Part shown: positions 34,501 through 42,215 of the stretch, piece after piece
How positions within the stretch are numbered: position 1 is the first letter of the stretch
How the letters are laid out: each line of letters opens with the position of its first letter
NCBI RefSeq assembly: GCF_014695385.1
Contig: NZ_JACJOD010000076.1
Coordinates: 1-64,000 of the forward strand
DNA: 64,000 bases
Reading direction: 5' to 3'
Source: Trichocoleus sp. FACHB-46
GTDB lineage: Bacteria; Cyanobacteriota; Cyanobacteriia; FACHB-46
Translations under genes and position numbers: made by a program
The notes under the pieces: model-generated
Database searches by the model: none
What the model saw: the letters and a program-made list of their open reading frames with translations, nothing else
Told to the model about the DNA's origin: nothing

Positions 34501-36156
34501 TTCAGTTTGATAGAGATCCCGCCCCATACCAACATATTGCGTTCCCTGTCCTGGAAATAGGAAGGTAATGGAGCGACTTTGCGGCGCTTCTATGTGGGTG
34601 ACAATCTGTTTGGGATCTTGCGATCGCAAGATTTGGATTGCTTCAGCGTTATCCTGACAGACTACCATCCGCCGATGATTAAACCGCTGCCGTCCTACCT
34701 GGAGAGTATAGGCAGCATCCGCCAAATCTTGCTCTGGGTGCTGGGCTAAATGATCGCTCAAGCGAGTCGTTGCGGCATCTAAGGCAGAGGCAGTTTTAGC
34801 AGATAACAAAAGCAGTTGCCAGGGTCGGAAAGTACCAGATGAGGGGAGTTTTGGCGCTTCTTCGAGTACCGCATGGGCATTCGTGCCACCAATTCCAAAC
34901 GAACTCACCCCCGCCCGTCGCGGTATATGATTCGTTTTCCAATCTGTGAGTTTGGTATTCACATAAAACGGACTGTTGGCAAAATCAATTTGCGGATTCG
35001 GTTGCTCAAAATGCAGACTCGGCGGAATTTGTTGGTGATGAAGCGCCAGTGTTGTTTTGATCAGGCTGGTCACACCCGCTGCCGCATCCAAATGGCCGAT
35101 ATTTGTCTTAACGGAACCGATCGCGCAGAACTGTTTTTTCTGAGTTTGGCTGCGGAAGGCTTGCGTCAGGGCGCTAATTTCAATCGGATCGCCTAATGCA
35201 GTTCCAGTGCCGTGAGTTTCGATATAGCTAACGGTCTCTGGTTCAATCTCTGCCACTGCCAGGGCTTCCGCGATCGCCTCGGCTTGTCCTTCCACGCTGG
35301 GAGCCGTATATCCCACTTTCACCGCGCCATCATTGTTGATCGCAGCGCCCTTAATTACGGCATAGATCATGGCTCGGTCGGCGATCGCATCTTCCAATCG
35401 CTTCAGTACCACCACACCGACACCATTACCTGCCACGGTTCCCGCTGCCTGAGCATCAAAGGCGCGACAGTGACCATCGGGGGAGAGAATGCCGCCTGTT
35501 TGGTGTAAATATCCGGTGCGATGAGGCACGGAGATCGTTACTCCACCTGCCAAAGCCATATCACACTGGTAGCTGAGCAAGCTCTGACAAGCCAGATTAG
35601 TGGCGACCAAAGAGGTAGAGCAAGCGGTTTGAATATCGAGGCTCGGTCCCTTTAAGTTGAGCTTGTAAGAAACTCGTGTGGTGAGATGATCCTTTTCATT
35701 GCCGATTACGGTTTGATAGCCGTGGGTTTGATCTAGCAGATGTGGATGTCCCGCCAGATTAAAAACTAAATAGCTATCCCAACCGACGCCTGCATAGACC
35801 CCGATCCGCCCGTCAAAGCGTTGCGGATCATATCCAGCGTGTTCTAATCCTTCCCAGGCACACTCCAAAAACAAGCGCTGTTGGGGGTCTAGCGTCTCCG
35901 CTTCCCGGGGGCTATAGCCAAAGAAGGTTGCATCAAATTGATCAATGCCTTCTAAAATAGCACCCGCTTTCACATAGTTGGGATGCTGTAAGAGATCAGG
36001 ATCGACTCCCGCAGCCAACAATTCCTCATCGCTAAACCAGGCGATCGCTTCTACGCCATTTTGCAAGTTGTGCCAGAATTCCTGAATGTTTTTCGCGCCT
36101 GGAAAGCGACCTGTCATGCCGATAATGGCGATTCCATCGAGTGAGTTGGTCGTCAT
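31585..36156 (-). CDS. type I PKS, KS-AT-KR-ACP
   Basis: A 1523-residue modular polyketide synthase. KS has the active cysteine in QTACSTSLVA (about 177) and the histidines of ETHGTGTALGDP and KTNIGHLDAAAG. AT has GHSVGEY (about 622) and HAFH, the malonyl-CoA signature. A structural half-domain precedes the KR (TGGLGGIGLSLA near 1149; catalytic Ser and Tyr in the CSSLSSIIGEFGQTDY region). ACP has GGHSLLAVQ (about 1447). No DH or ER is visible, so the extension should leave a beta-hydroxyl. Its place after the FAAL-C-A-PCP gene implies it elongates an acyl-aminoacyl intermediate with one C2 unit, giving a beta-hydroxy gamma-amino acid (statine-like) element. A C-rich repeat lies in frame at 32875. 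Confidence 0.93.
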   Translation of the reverse strand: MTTNSLDGIAIIGMTGRFPGAKNIQEFWHNLQNGVEAIAWFSDEELLAAGVDPDLLQHPNYVKAGAILEGIDQFDATFFGYSPREAETLDPQQRLFLECAWEGLEHAGYDPQRFDGRIGVYAGVGWDSYLVFNLAGHPHLLDQTHGYQTVIGNEKDHLTTRVSYKLNLKGPSLDIQTACSTSLVATNLACQSLLSYQCDMALAGGVTISVPHRTGYLHQTGGILSPDGHCRAFDAQAAGTVAGNGVGVVVLKRLEDAIADRAMIYAVIKGAAINNDGAVKVGYTAPSVEGQAEAIAEALAVAEIEPETVSYIETHGTGTALGDPIEISALTQAFRSQTQKKQFCAIGSVKTNIGHLDAAAGVTSLIKTTLALHHQQIPPSLHFEQPNPQIDFANSPFYVNTKLTDWKTNHIPRRAGVSSFGIGGTNAHAVLEEAPKLPSSGTFRPWQLLLLSAKTASALDAATTRLSDHLAQHPEQDLADAAYTLQVGRQRFNHRRMVVCQDNAEAIQILRSQDPKQIVTHIEAPQSRSITFLFPGQGTQYVGMGRDLYQTEPIFQEWVDRGSELLKSTLGVDLQDLLYRSETDVTEQLQQTAIAQPAIFLVEYALAQLWMSWGVRPQTLTGHSVGEYIAACLAGVFSFEDALSLVAKRGQLMQSLPTGSMLAVSLSETQIKPWLNEEISLAAINAPNLCVVSGTMTAIEELRDRLTAQNVECRLLHTSHAFHSAMMEPILVSFRAAVSQVKLQPPTLRLLSNLTGTWMTPAEATSPDYWVQHLRQPVRFSAGVSQLLQEPNCILLEVGPGRTLSTLIRQHQSQASGQIVLSSLRHPKDAPKDIESDIAFLLNVLGRLWLAGVEIDWLSFYAHEQRRRLPLPTYPFERQRYWIDPPSKQTNSTPAAPTLGKKPHMSDWLYVPSWQQSPLVAPAIAPPQHYLILADSSGVGSELASQLEQAGHTVAIVMMGDRFTQKDEHTYTINPQTPEDYQTLFQTISQQPTAIAHCWNLEGEARSPEDQQSLGFYSLLYLSQALTQQNFSDPVRLILTTQNLYDITGQEVLDPAAATSLGFCRVLPREQPNLTCSHIDLDSCSPQHWGARGAQLTAEIGSNAPESSFQQIAYRGRHRWVQSLEPVSLESSSIPQIQLQPGGVYLITGGLGGIGLSLAHYLAESVQAKLVLVSRSGQAESQTLQALESLGAEVLVVQADVTNREQMKDAIAQTLQRFGRLNGVIHAAGIAGGGIAQLKTSEAAASVLAPKVQGTLVLEEVLQGISLDFLCLCSSLSSIIGEFGQTDYCAANAFLDAFAHYWTAKYGSPAIAINWDTWQQVGMAVNTTLPEALQQQRAASLQQGLTTEEGVEVFQRILHSGLPQVIVSTQDLQAVVEQHQQAVLQQTQSASIDQFVSASEGRSRHHLLPHSAYAAPHSAVEQQIADIWQDLLGVEPIGIHDSFFELGGHSLLAVQAVSRLRDLFQVELPLRVLLSEASTIAELTQWIESQQPQGEDLEAIAQLLADIENLTPEQLQTQLETSR
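32875..32909. repeat. C/G-run hairpin repeat within the PKS gene
   Basis: CGCCCCCCTAGCCCCCCAAT then GCTGGGGGGAACA: six C and six G flank a 6-base loop (32886-32903). It encodes SPQHWGARGAQL in the linker before the KR. This form (CCCCCTAGCCCCCCAA...GGGGGG) resembles a repeat that is common between genes in cyanobacteria. Confidence 0.65.
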
Positions 36157-36202
36157 GGATTTCGTTCTCGCGATGAATGAAGGTTAGAGGCGAAGAGAGA
36201 CG

Positions 36203-39200
36203 TTAGCGCCTTGCAGATCTGCTAGCCTGTCGGTCTTGTAAAGCGGCTTTGCGACGTTGGGCTCGGTCATAAACAGGCTGCAAATCGGTTGGGATGTCTT
36301 GCTGATTGAGATACTGCGCCAACGATCGCACGGTTGGATATTTGAACAAATCAATGACGGCGATCTCTCGCTTCAAACTTGATTGCAGCGCATGTTGTAC
36401 CTGAATCACTAAAAGAGAATGTCCGCCCAATTCAAAGAAGTTGTCATCAATGCCGACTTGCTCTACTGCCAAAGCAGTTTGCCAAATGCCTGCGATCGCT
36501 TGCTCTAGCTCATTTTGCGGTGCGACATAGTTGACTTCAAGTGTGGGGCGATCGCCTTCTGGAGCGGGGAGTGAGCGGCGATCTATCTTACCGTTGGGAG
36601 TGAGCGGAAACGCGTCCAACATCACATAAGCAGCAGGCAACATGTAAGCAGGGAGCCGCTGTGTGAGAAAATCGCGTAACTCTTGCTGGGCTTCAGGGTT
36701 GCTGTTAACTAGGACCACATAAGCAACCAAACGAACTTGACCCGGTTGATCTTCTCGCGCCACCACCAAAGCTTCTTGCACATTAAGATGTTGAGCGAGG
36801 GCCGCTTCAATTTCTCCCAACTCAATCCGAAAACCCCGAATTTTAGCCTGATTATCCACCCGTCCTAAGAACTCTAAATGTCCATCAGTGCGGTAGCGGA
36901 CGCGATCGCCAGTTTTGTAGAGAAGTGAGGAGTGAGGGGGGAGGAGTGAGGAGGAGTGAGGGAGAGCTTGGAATGGGTTGGGGATAAATCGCTCGTTGGT
37001 GAGATCAGGGCGATTGAGGTAGCCTCTGGCGATACCTGCGCCACCGATATAGAGTTCAGCAGGAATTCCAATAGGTACGGGTTGTTGATGGGTATCCAGC
37101 ACATACAGTTGCACATTGGGAAGCGATCGCCCAATGGGAACCTCCTGCTCAAATGGCACAGCCCGTGGCCCCGCAATATCGCAATAGGTCGCTGTTACCG
37201 TGGTTTCTGTTGGCCCGTAGGCATTCACTAATCGGATCTGCGAATTTGCGTGTTGCTTCCACAGATGCACTGAGTCAGGGAGTGCCTTTTCACTCCCAAT
37301 CATCACCAGTCGCACCGATTCGGGTAGGGTGAGGGTTGCCGTAGAGAGAGCATGAACCAGTTGTTGCCAAAAGGCGGTTGGCAAATTTAGAACAGTAATG
37401 GCTTGGTGACGACACTGCTGCAAGAAACTAGCCATTGACTCAATCATGGAACCTGTGCGCAAAACCAGAGTTGCTCCTGCTGCCAAGGTTGGAAAAATCT
37501 CTTCTACTGCCACATCAAAGCTAATCGAGGCAAATTGCAGCACCCGATCGCCTGGTTTAATTTCGTAGATCTGAATGGCACTATCAACAAAGTGAGTTAG
37601 CGATCGCCGCTTAATCATCACGCCCTTGGGCTTACCTGTAGAGCCAGAAGTGTAGATGAGATAAGCTAAATCGTCTTCTGTCGCGGCACAAGGGGGAGTA
37701 ATGATAGGATACTGGGCAACCTCCATCCAGCTTGTGTCGAGGTTGATGCGCTGAAGGCTTGAAGGAACAGATAAAGTGATATCTTGTTGAGTCAGCAAGA
37801 CGGCAACCTGGGCATCTTTCAGCATGAACAAGAGACGTTCTTCTGGATAGTTGGGGTCCAGTGGTACATAAGCGCCCCCAGCCTTAAGAATTGCCAGAAT
37901 GCTAATAATCAGATTAGGCGATCGCTCTAAACAAACTCCTACAAACGTGCTTTTTGCTACTCCTAAGCTTTGCAAATAGTGAGTAAGCTGATTAACACGC
38001 TCATTTAGTTCTCTGTAAGTTAATGATGTCTCTGCATCAACTAGCGCTGGCATATCCGGAGTGGCGATCGCCTGTTGCTCAAATCGTTCCTGGAAGGGTA
38101 GTTGTGGCAGATCATGAGCTTCTGAGTTCCAATCCACCAAAAGCTGTTGACGCTCGGCAGATGGCAGAATTGGCAGCGTGGCGATCGATTGATCGGGTGT
38201 TTGAAGAATACTAGTGAGGAGAGTCTGGAAATGCTCTACAAAGCGGGCGATCGCTACCTGATCAAACAAATCGGTGCTGTATTCCACCCAGCCCATCAGT
38301 GTACCGTGGCGCTCTTCCATATCCAAGCTGAGGTCAAACTGAGAGGTTCCCGTATCCACATCTAAGGATTCTAAGGAAAGCCCTGCAAACTCTAGGCTAG
38401 AAGCTGGCATGTTTTGCAGCGAAAACCAGGTTTGGAAGAAAGGGTTGCGGCTGATATCGCGATCGGGATGCAGTTGTTGCACAAGTTGATCGAAGGGTAA
38501 ATCTTGATGCAGATAAGCATCTAACGCTACCCGTCGCACTCGCTTCAACAGTTCTTGAAAGCTGGGATTACCGCTTAATTCAGTTCGCAACACAATGGTA
38601 TTGACGAAGCAACCCATCAAGTCTTCCAGCGCAGGCTGATTGCGGTTGGCAATAGGAGAACCGACCAATAGATCGGTTTGACCACTGTAGCGATATAGCA
38701 ATACCTTAAAGGCTGCCAACAGCGTCATAAACAGCGTCACGCCTTCTCGCTGACTCAACGCTTTGAGCGCAGTAGTTTGATCAGCCGAGAGGGTAAAGGC
38801 AAGTTTAGCGCCTCGGAAACTGGGTACGGCTGGGCGTGGATAAGTCGTGGGCAGTTGCAGTACAGGTAATCCCTCTAACTGCTGCTGCCAATAGGCTTGA
38901 TGTGGTTGGAAGGCTCCGGTTTGCCACTGTTGCCGCTGCCACAGCGCGAAGTCTACATATTGAATGGGTAACCCTGGGAGAGCAGGAGCTTGGCCTAACT
39001 GAATGGCTTCGTAGTGAACCGCTAATTCCTCAATCAATACCCGTGTCATCGACCAACCATCGGCGATCGTGTGATGGAAGGCGAGCAATAACACATGATG
39101 AGTGTCACTCAAGCGCAACAACTGCACCCGCCAAAGAGGATACTGCTCTAGATCAAAAGGTTTGCTGGCCTCCGATTGCAGCAGCGATCGCAGTTCTGTT

Positions 39201-41566
39201 TCTGGATCATCAAGTGATGTGCAATCCACAATTGCCAGTTGGAATGCCAAGTCAGGCTCAATGATCTGCACAGGTTGTTTATCCTGGGAGACAAAGCGAG
39301 TCCGCAGAATTTCATGGTGTTGAGCGATCGCCTGCAAACTCTGCTCTAGCACCGGAACGGATAACGCCCCGGTGAGCTGAATTGCCACGGGCAGATTGTA
39401 GAACGGGCTATCTGGCTCCAGTTGATGCACAAACCAGAGACGTTGTTGGGCAAAAGATAAGGGATAGGTGTCAGCAATCGCATCCCGTTTGGGAATGCCT
39501 GAGTGCGATCGCTCAACCCCTTCTCCAATCTGAGCTAGAATCCGCTGTGTCAATTCTGTCAGACTCACATCATCTAAGAAATCGATCGCGGAAATCGTCA
39601 CTCCTAGATTGATCTCTAGATCATTTTTCAGCGTCACCGCCATAATCGAGTCAATCCCCAGCGTGTTTAGGGGTTGCTTATGATTGATTTGATCAGGATG
39701 CACCCCTACCACAGAAGCCACCTGCCGCTGGAGTTCAGCTTGCAAAACAGCTTGCCGGTCTGCGGGAGCGATCGCCAACAAGCCAGCGCGAGTTAATTCA
39801 TTCGCTGCACTGCCATCGTGTATGACATCGATAATGCTGCTACCCGCAACAGCTAAACTTCCCGCTAAAAAATCAGCGCGACAGGCGCGACGTTGAATTT
39901 TGCCACTGGTGGTTTTGGGGATATGTCCCGGTTTTAGCAACACCACCGCATACACCTGCACTTCAAAAGCTTGGGCGATCGCGCCTCGAATCGCGCCTGT
40001 CACTTCCTCAATGTCAGGCTGCTGGCGAAACTCTAATTCCTGAACGACAACTAAGCGTTCTTCCTGATTTACCTCAACGGTAAACGCAGCCCCAGCTCCA
40101 GGTCTCAAAGAAGGATGGCTTTGCTCGGTAGTACGCTCAATATCTTGCGGATAGAAATTGCGACCGCGAATGATGACCAGGTCTTTTACCCGTCCGGTGA
40201 TAAACAGTTCTCCCTCTTGCAAGAAGCCGAGATCTCCAGTTCTCAAGAAGGGGCCTGCACCTGTATCCGCTAGATAAGCCCCAAAAGTTGACTGAGTTTC
40301 TTCAGGGCGATTCCAGTAGCCTTGACCGACGCTGGGGCCTGCTACCCAGACTTCCCCGACTTGACCATCTATACAGGACGTCAAGTTTTGGGGATGGGCG
40401 ATCGCCACGGTTTGATCCGGGATACTTTGACCGCAACCCACCAGCAAGCGCGTGTCCTCGGTTTCGGATGTGGCCTCAAGGATCTGATCTTGCTCTAGGG
40501 CGATCGCTTGCACTGTTTTGATTGGTGGTGCGCTCGCAGATGAACCGCCTGATACCATTAATGTTGCCTCTGCCATGCCATAGCAAGGATAAAAGGCTTC
40601 TGGGCGAAATCCGCATTCGGCAAAGGTTTCAGCAAAGGCTTTCAGTGTTTCACCCCGCACAGGTTCTGCACCATTAAAGGCTACTTTCCAGTTGCTTAAA
40701 TCCAGAGTTTGTCGCTGTTCTGGCGTGATTTTTTGCGCACAAAGGTCGTAGGCAAAATTGGGGCCGCCGCTGGTCGTGGCTTTGTAGCGGGAGATCGCCT
40801 GGAGCCAACGATAAGGGCGCTGCAAAAACGTCGCAGGTGGCATCAGCACACAAGGAAACCCACCATAGAGCGGTTGTAAGATCCCCCCGATCAAGCCCAT
40901 ATCGTGATAAGCAGGCAACCAGGAGACAAACACGCTCTCAGGAGTATGCCCCATATATTGATAGGTCGTAGCGGCGTTGTGGAGTAAGTTGCCGTGGCTG
41001 ACCATCACCCCCTTGGGAGTACCGGTGGAGCCAGAAGTATATTGTAGAAAAGCCAGCGTATCCTTGTCTAATTGCGGCTCTTGCCAATCGTTTGCCAGAT
41101 GCTTTGGTAGTTGATCAGTCGTCAACCATTGCAGCGAATCTAGTGCCGTATGCTCGCTTAGCAAAGATTGAATCTTATCAACCAAACTAGAAGTGGTGAG
41201 GGCGATCGCAGCTTCGGCATCCTGCACCATGCTGAGGATTCGAGGGGTATTGCGAGCATTGCGGGGGGGATACGCCGGAACTGCTACAACCCCTGCATAG
41301 AGACAGCCAAAGAAGGCGGTTAGATAATCTAACCCAGGGGGATATAACAGTAATGCCCGTTCTCCTTGCAAGTTCAAGGCTTGGAGTTGAGCCGCGATCG
41401 CTCGACTTCGTTGAGCAAAGTCTGCATAAGTGAGCCAGTCTGACTCAGTTTCGCCATCCGCTAAGAATGTAAATGCTTGTTGGTTCGATTGCTGGGATGC
41501 CCGCTCACAGAGCAGTTCCATCATCGTTGAATAACCAATTGCCAATTCCAGATGATGCTGAGTCAC
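36203..41566 (-). CDS. FAAL-ACP-C-A-PCP, starter module of the lipopeptide
   Basis: A 1787-residue starter protein. Fatty acyl-AMP ligase (about 1-580; QYTSGSTGTPKGVMVSHGN; GRNFYPQDIE) activates a free fatty acid and loads it on the ACP (LGIDSIMAVTLKN, Ser near 639). C (FHHTIADGWS near 832) couples it to the residue activated by the A domain (YTSGSTG near 1304), held on the PCP (FFELGGHSLL near 1714). The A-domain code by eye is D-V-E-N-M-G-A-V-T-K, which I cannot assign; D-x-E-N-x-G recalls ornithine codes but not closely. The GTG start at 41566 is chosen because AAGGAAGG stands five bases upstream. It is the first gene of the minus-strand operon, with a Fur-box-like promoter about 270 bases upstream. 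Confidence 0.93.
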   Translation of the reverse strand: MTQHHLELAIGYSTMMELLCERASQQSNQQAFTFLADGETESDWLTYADFAQRSRAIAAQLQALNLQGERALLLYPPGLDYLTAFFGCLYAGVVAVPAYPPRNARNTPRILSMVQDAEAAIALTTSSLVDKIQSLLSEHTALDSLQWLTTDQLPKHLANDWQEPQLDKDTLAFLQYTSGSTGTPKGVMVSHGNLLHNAATTYQYMGHTPESVFVSWLPAYHDMGLIGGILQPLYGGFPCVLMPPATFLQRPYRWLQAISRYKATTSGGPNFAYDLCAQKITPEQRQTLDLSNWKVAFNGAEPVRGETLKAFAETFAECGFRPEAFYPCYGMAEATLMVSGGSSASAPPIKTVQAIALEQDQILEATSETEDTRLLVGCGQSIPDQTVAIAHPQNLTSCIDGQVGEVWVAGPSVGQGYWNRPEETQSTFGAYLADTGAGPFLRTGDLGFLQEGELFITGRVKDLVIIRGRNFYPQDIERTTEQSHPSLRPGAGAAFTVEVNQEERLVVVQELEFRQQPDIEEVTGAIRGAIAQAFEVQVYAVVLLKPGHIPKTTSGKIQRRACRADFLAGSLAVAGSSIIDVIHDGSAANELTRAGLLAIAPADRQAVLQAELQRQVASVVGVHPDQINHKQPLNTLGIDSIMAVTLKNDLEINLGVTISAIDFLDDVSLTELTQRILAQIGEGVERSHSGIPKRDAIADTYPLSFAQQRLWFVHQLEPDSPFYNLPVAIQLTGALSVPVLEQSLQAIAQHHEILRTRFVSQDKQPVQIIEPDLAFQLAIVDCTSLDDPETELRSLLQSEASKPFDLEQYPLWRVQLLRLSDTHHVLLLAFHHTIADGWSMTRVLIEELAVHYEAIQLGQAPALPGLPIQYVDFALWQRQQWQTGAFQPHQAYWQQQLEGLPVLQLPTTYPRPAVPSFRGAKLAFTLSADQTTALKALSQREGVTLFMTLLAAFKVLLYRYSGQTDLLVGSPIANRNQPALEDLMGCFVNTIVLRTELSGNPSFQELLKRVRRVALDAYLHQDLPFDQLVQQLHPDRDISRNPFFQTWFSLQNMPASSLEFAGLSLESLDVDTGTSQFDLSLDMEERHGTLMGWVEYSTDLFDQVAIARFVEHFQTLLTSILQTPDQSIATLPILPSAERQQLLVDWNSEAHDLPQLPFQERFEQQAIATPDMPALVDAETSLTYRELNERVNQLTHYLQSLGVAKSTFVGVCLERSPNLIISILAILKAGGAYVPLDPNYPEERLLFMLKDAQVAVLLTQQDITLSVPSSLQRINLDTSWMEVAQYPIITPPCAATEDDLAYLIYTSGSTGKPKGVMIKRRSLTHFVDSAIQIYEIKPGDRVLQFASISFDVAVEEIFPTLAAGATLVLRTGSMIESMASFLQQCRHQAITVLNLPTAFWQQLVHALSTATLTLPESVRLVMIGSEKALPDSVHLWKQHANSQIRLVNAYGPTETTVTATYCDIAGPRAVPFEQEVPIGRSLPNVQLYVLDTHQQPVPIGIPAELYIGGAGIARGYLNRPDLTNERFIPNPFQALPHSSSLLPPHSSLLYKTGDRVRYRTDGHLEFLGRVDNQAKIRGFRIELGEIEAALAQHLNVQEALVVAREDQPGQVRLVAYVVLVNSNPEAQQELRDFLTQRLPAYMLPAAYVMLDAFPLTPNGKIDRRSLPAPEGDRPTLEVNYVAPQNELEQAIAGIWQTALAVEQVGIDDNFFELGGHSLLVIQVQHALQSSLKREIAVIDLFKYPTVRSLAQYLNQQDIPTDLQPVYDRAQRRKAALQDRQASRSARR
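36920..36962. repeat. heptamer repeat in A-domain loop
   Basis: AGTGAGGAGTGAGGGGGGAG then GAGTGAGGAGGAGTGAGG encodes LPHSSSLLPPHSSLL immediately before YKTGDRVRY (motif A7). This is the fourth A domain carrying the heptamer-type repeat at exactly this loop. Confidence 0.75.
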
Positions 41567-41838
41567 ACTTTACCTTCCTTGTAGATGCATCAGGCAGAAA
41601 ACTGAGGGCTGATGTGAGTCATCACTCCTCGAGCCGATTGGAACTGGGCGTGACGATCGCGATCCCGTTGGTCATTCCAAAATTCAAGCCAAGGAGATGA
41701 GTCAATAGATTGCTAAAAATTCCGTTGAATGACTGATTGCCTTGTCAGGCAAGGCTTCTAGCGTTTTAGCCAGCCATGATGTAATCGCTAAATTGAAACA
41801 TTTCTAGAATTTCAAGATAAACACAAACTGTTGGTAAA

Positions 41839-41853
41839 TGACATTAGTTCTCA
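41839..41853. promoter_or_regulatory. Fur-box-like site for the biosynthetic operon
   Basis: TGACATT-A-GTTCTCA, a 7-1-7 inverted repeat matching TGAGAAT-N-ATTCTCA at 11 of 14 positions. It covers the predicted minus-strand -10 element, as expected for iron-dependent repression by Fur. Assigned by pattern only. Confidence 0.55.
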
Positions 41854-41869
41854 ATTAATATAGGTTCAA
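41841..41869 (-). promoter_or_regulatory. predicted promoter of the NRPS/PKS operon
   Basis: On the minus strand TTGAAC (41869-41864) is followed after 17 bases by TAATGT (41846-41841). The start codon of the FAAL gene is about 270 bases downstream, leaving a long 5' leader. Both boxes are imperfect; the overlap with a Fur-like site supports the call. Confidence 0.45.
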
Positions 41870-42018
41870 CTTAAACCCTTGGCAACCCCTAAAAGAAAAT
41901 TATTGTCAACTAGGAGCAAGTTTTATCTAGCCATCCATCCAATCTCCTACCTTTGAACCCACTTGGAATATCTTCCAAGTACTGGCAGTGAATGGAATAC
42001 AGGATTGAATCAAATTTC

Positions 42019-42046
42019 TTGACACAATTTTGTTGAGAACTATTCT
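42019..42046 (+). promoter_or_regulatory. predicted promoter of the receptor operon
   Basis: TTGACA (42019-42024), a 16-base spacer, then TATTCT (42041-42046). The -10 element lies inside the Fur-like inverted repeat at 42034-42048. The leader to the receptor ATG would be about 160 bases. Confidence 0.55.
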
Positions 42047-42048
42047 AA
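42034..42048. promoter_or_regulatory. Fur-box-like site for the receptor operon
   Basis: TGAGAAC-T-ATTCTAA matches the 7-1-7 form TGAGAAT-N-ATTCTCA at 12 of 14 positions and overlaps the -10 box. This is the best of three related sites in the 650-base divergent region. Confidence 0.65.
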
Positions 42049-42088
42049 GTGTAGTAAGATGCCATTCAGACTTCCTATGACTTCTAAT

Positions 42089-42103
42089 TGAGAATTAGTC
42101 TAG
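42089..42103. promoter_or_regulatory. third Fur-like half-site, embedded in a palindrome
   Basis: TGAGAAT-T-AGTCTAG: one half is perfect, the other weak. The same place holds a perfect CTAATT-GAG-AATTAG palindrome (42084-42098). It lies downstream of the predicted receptor promoter, where a bound repressor would block elongation. Confidence 0.4.
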
Positions 42104-42215
42104 TCAAGGTTCTAGATACCCAGCGAGTTCATCGTTGATGAGGTGTCTCAGAATATGCTGCTGATAAATCAGCCAGTTGCAGTTAACGTGCTTTTCATTA
42201 GATACGTGAGGAGAT

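Noticed and set aside
31585-36156. Trans-AT polyketide synthase or presence of a DH domain.
   Set aside because: An integrated AT with GHSVGEY and HAFH is present; between AT and KR only the non-catalytic KR half is seen, without a dehydratase motif.
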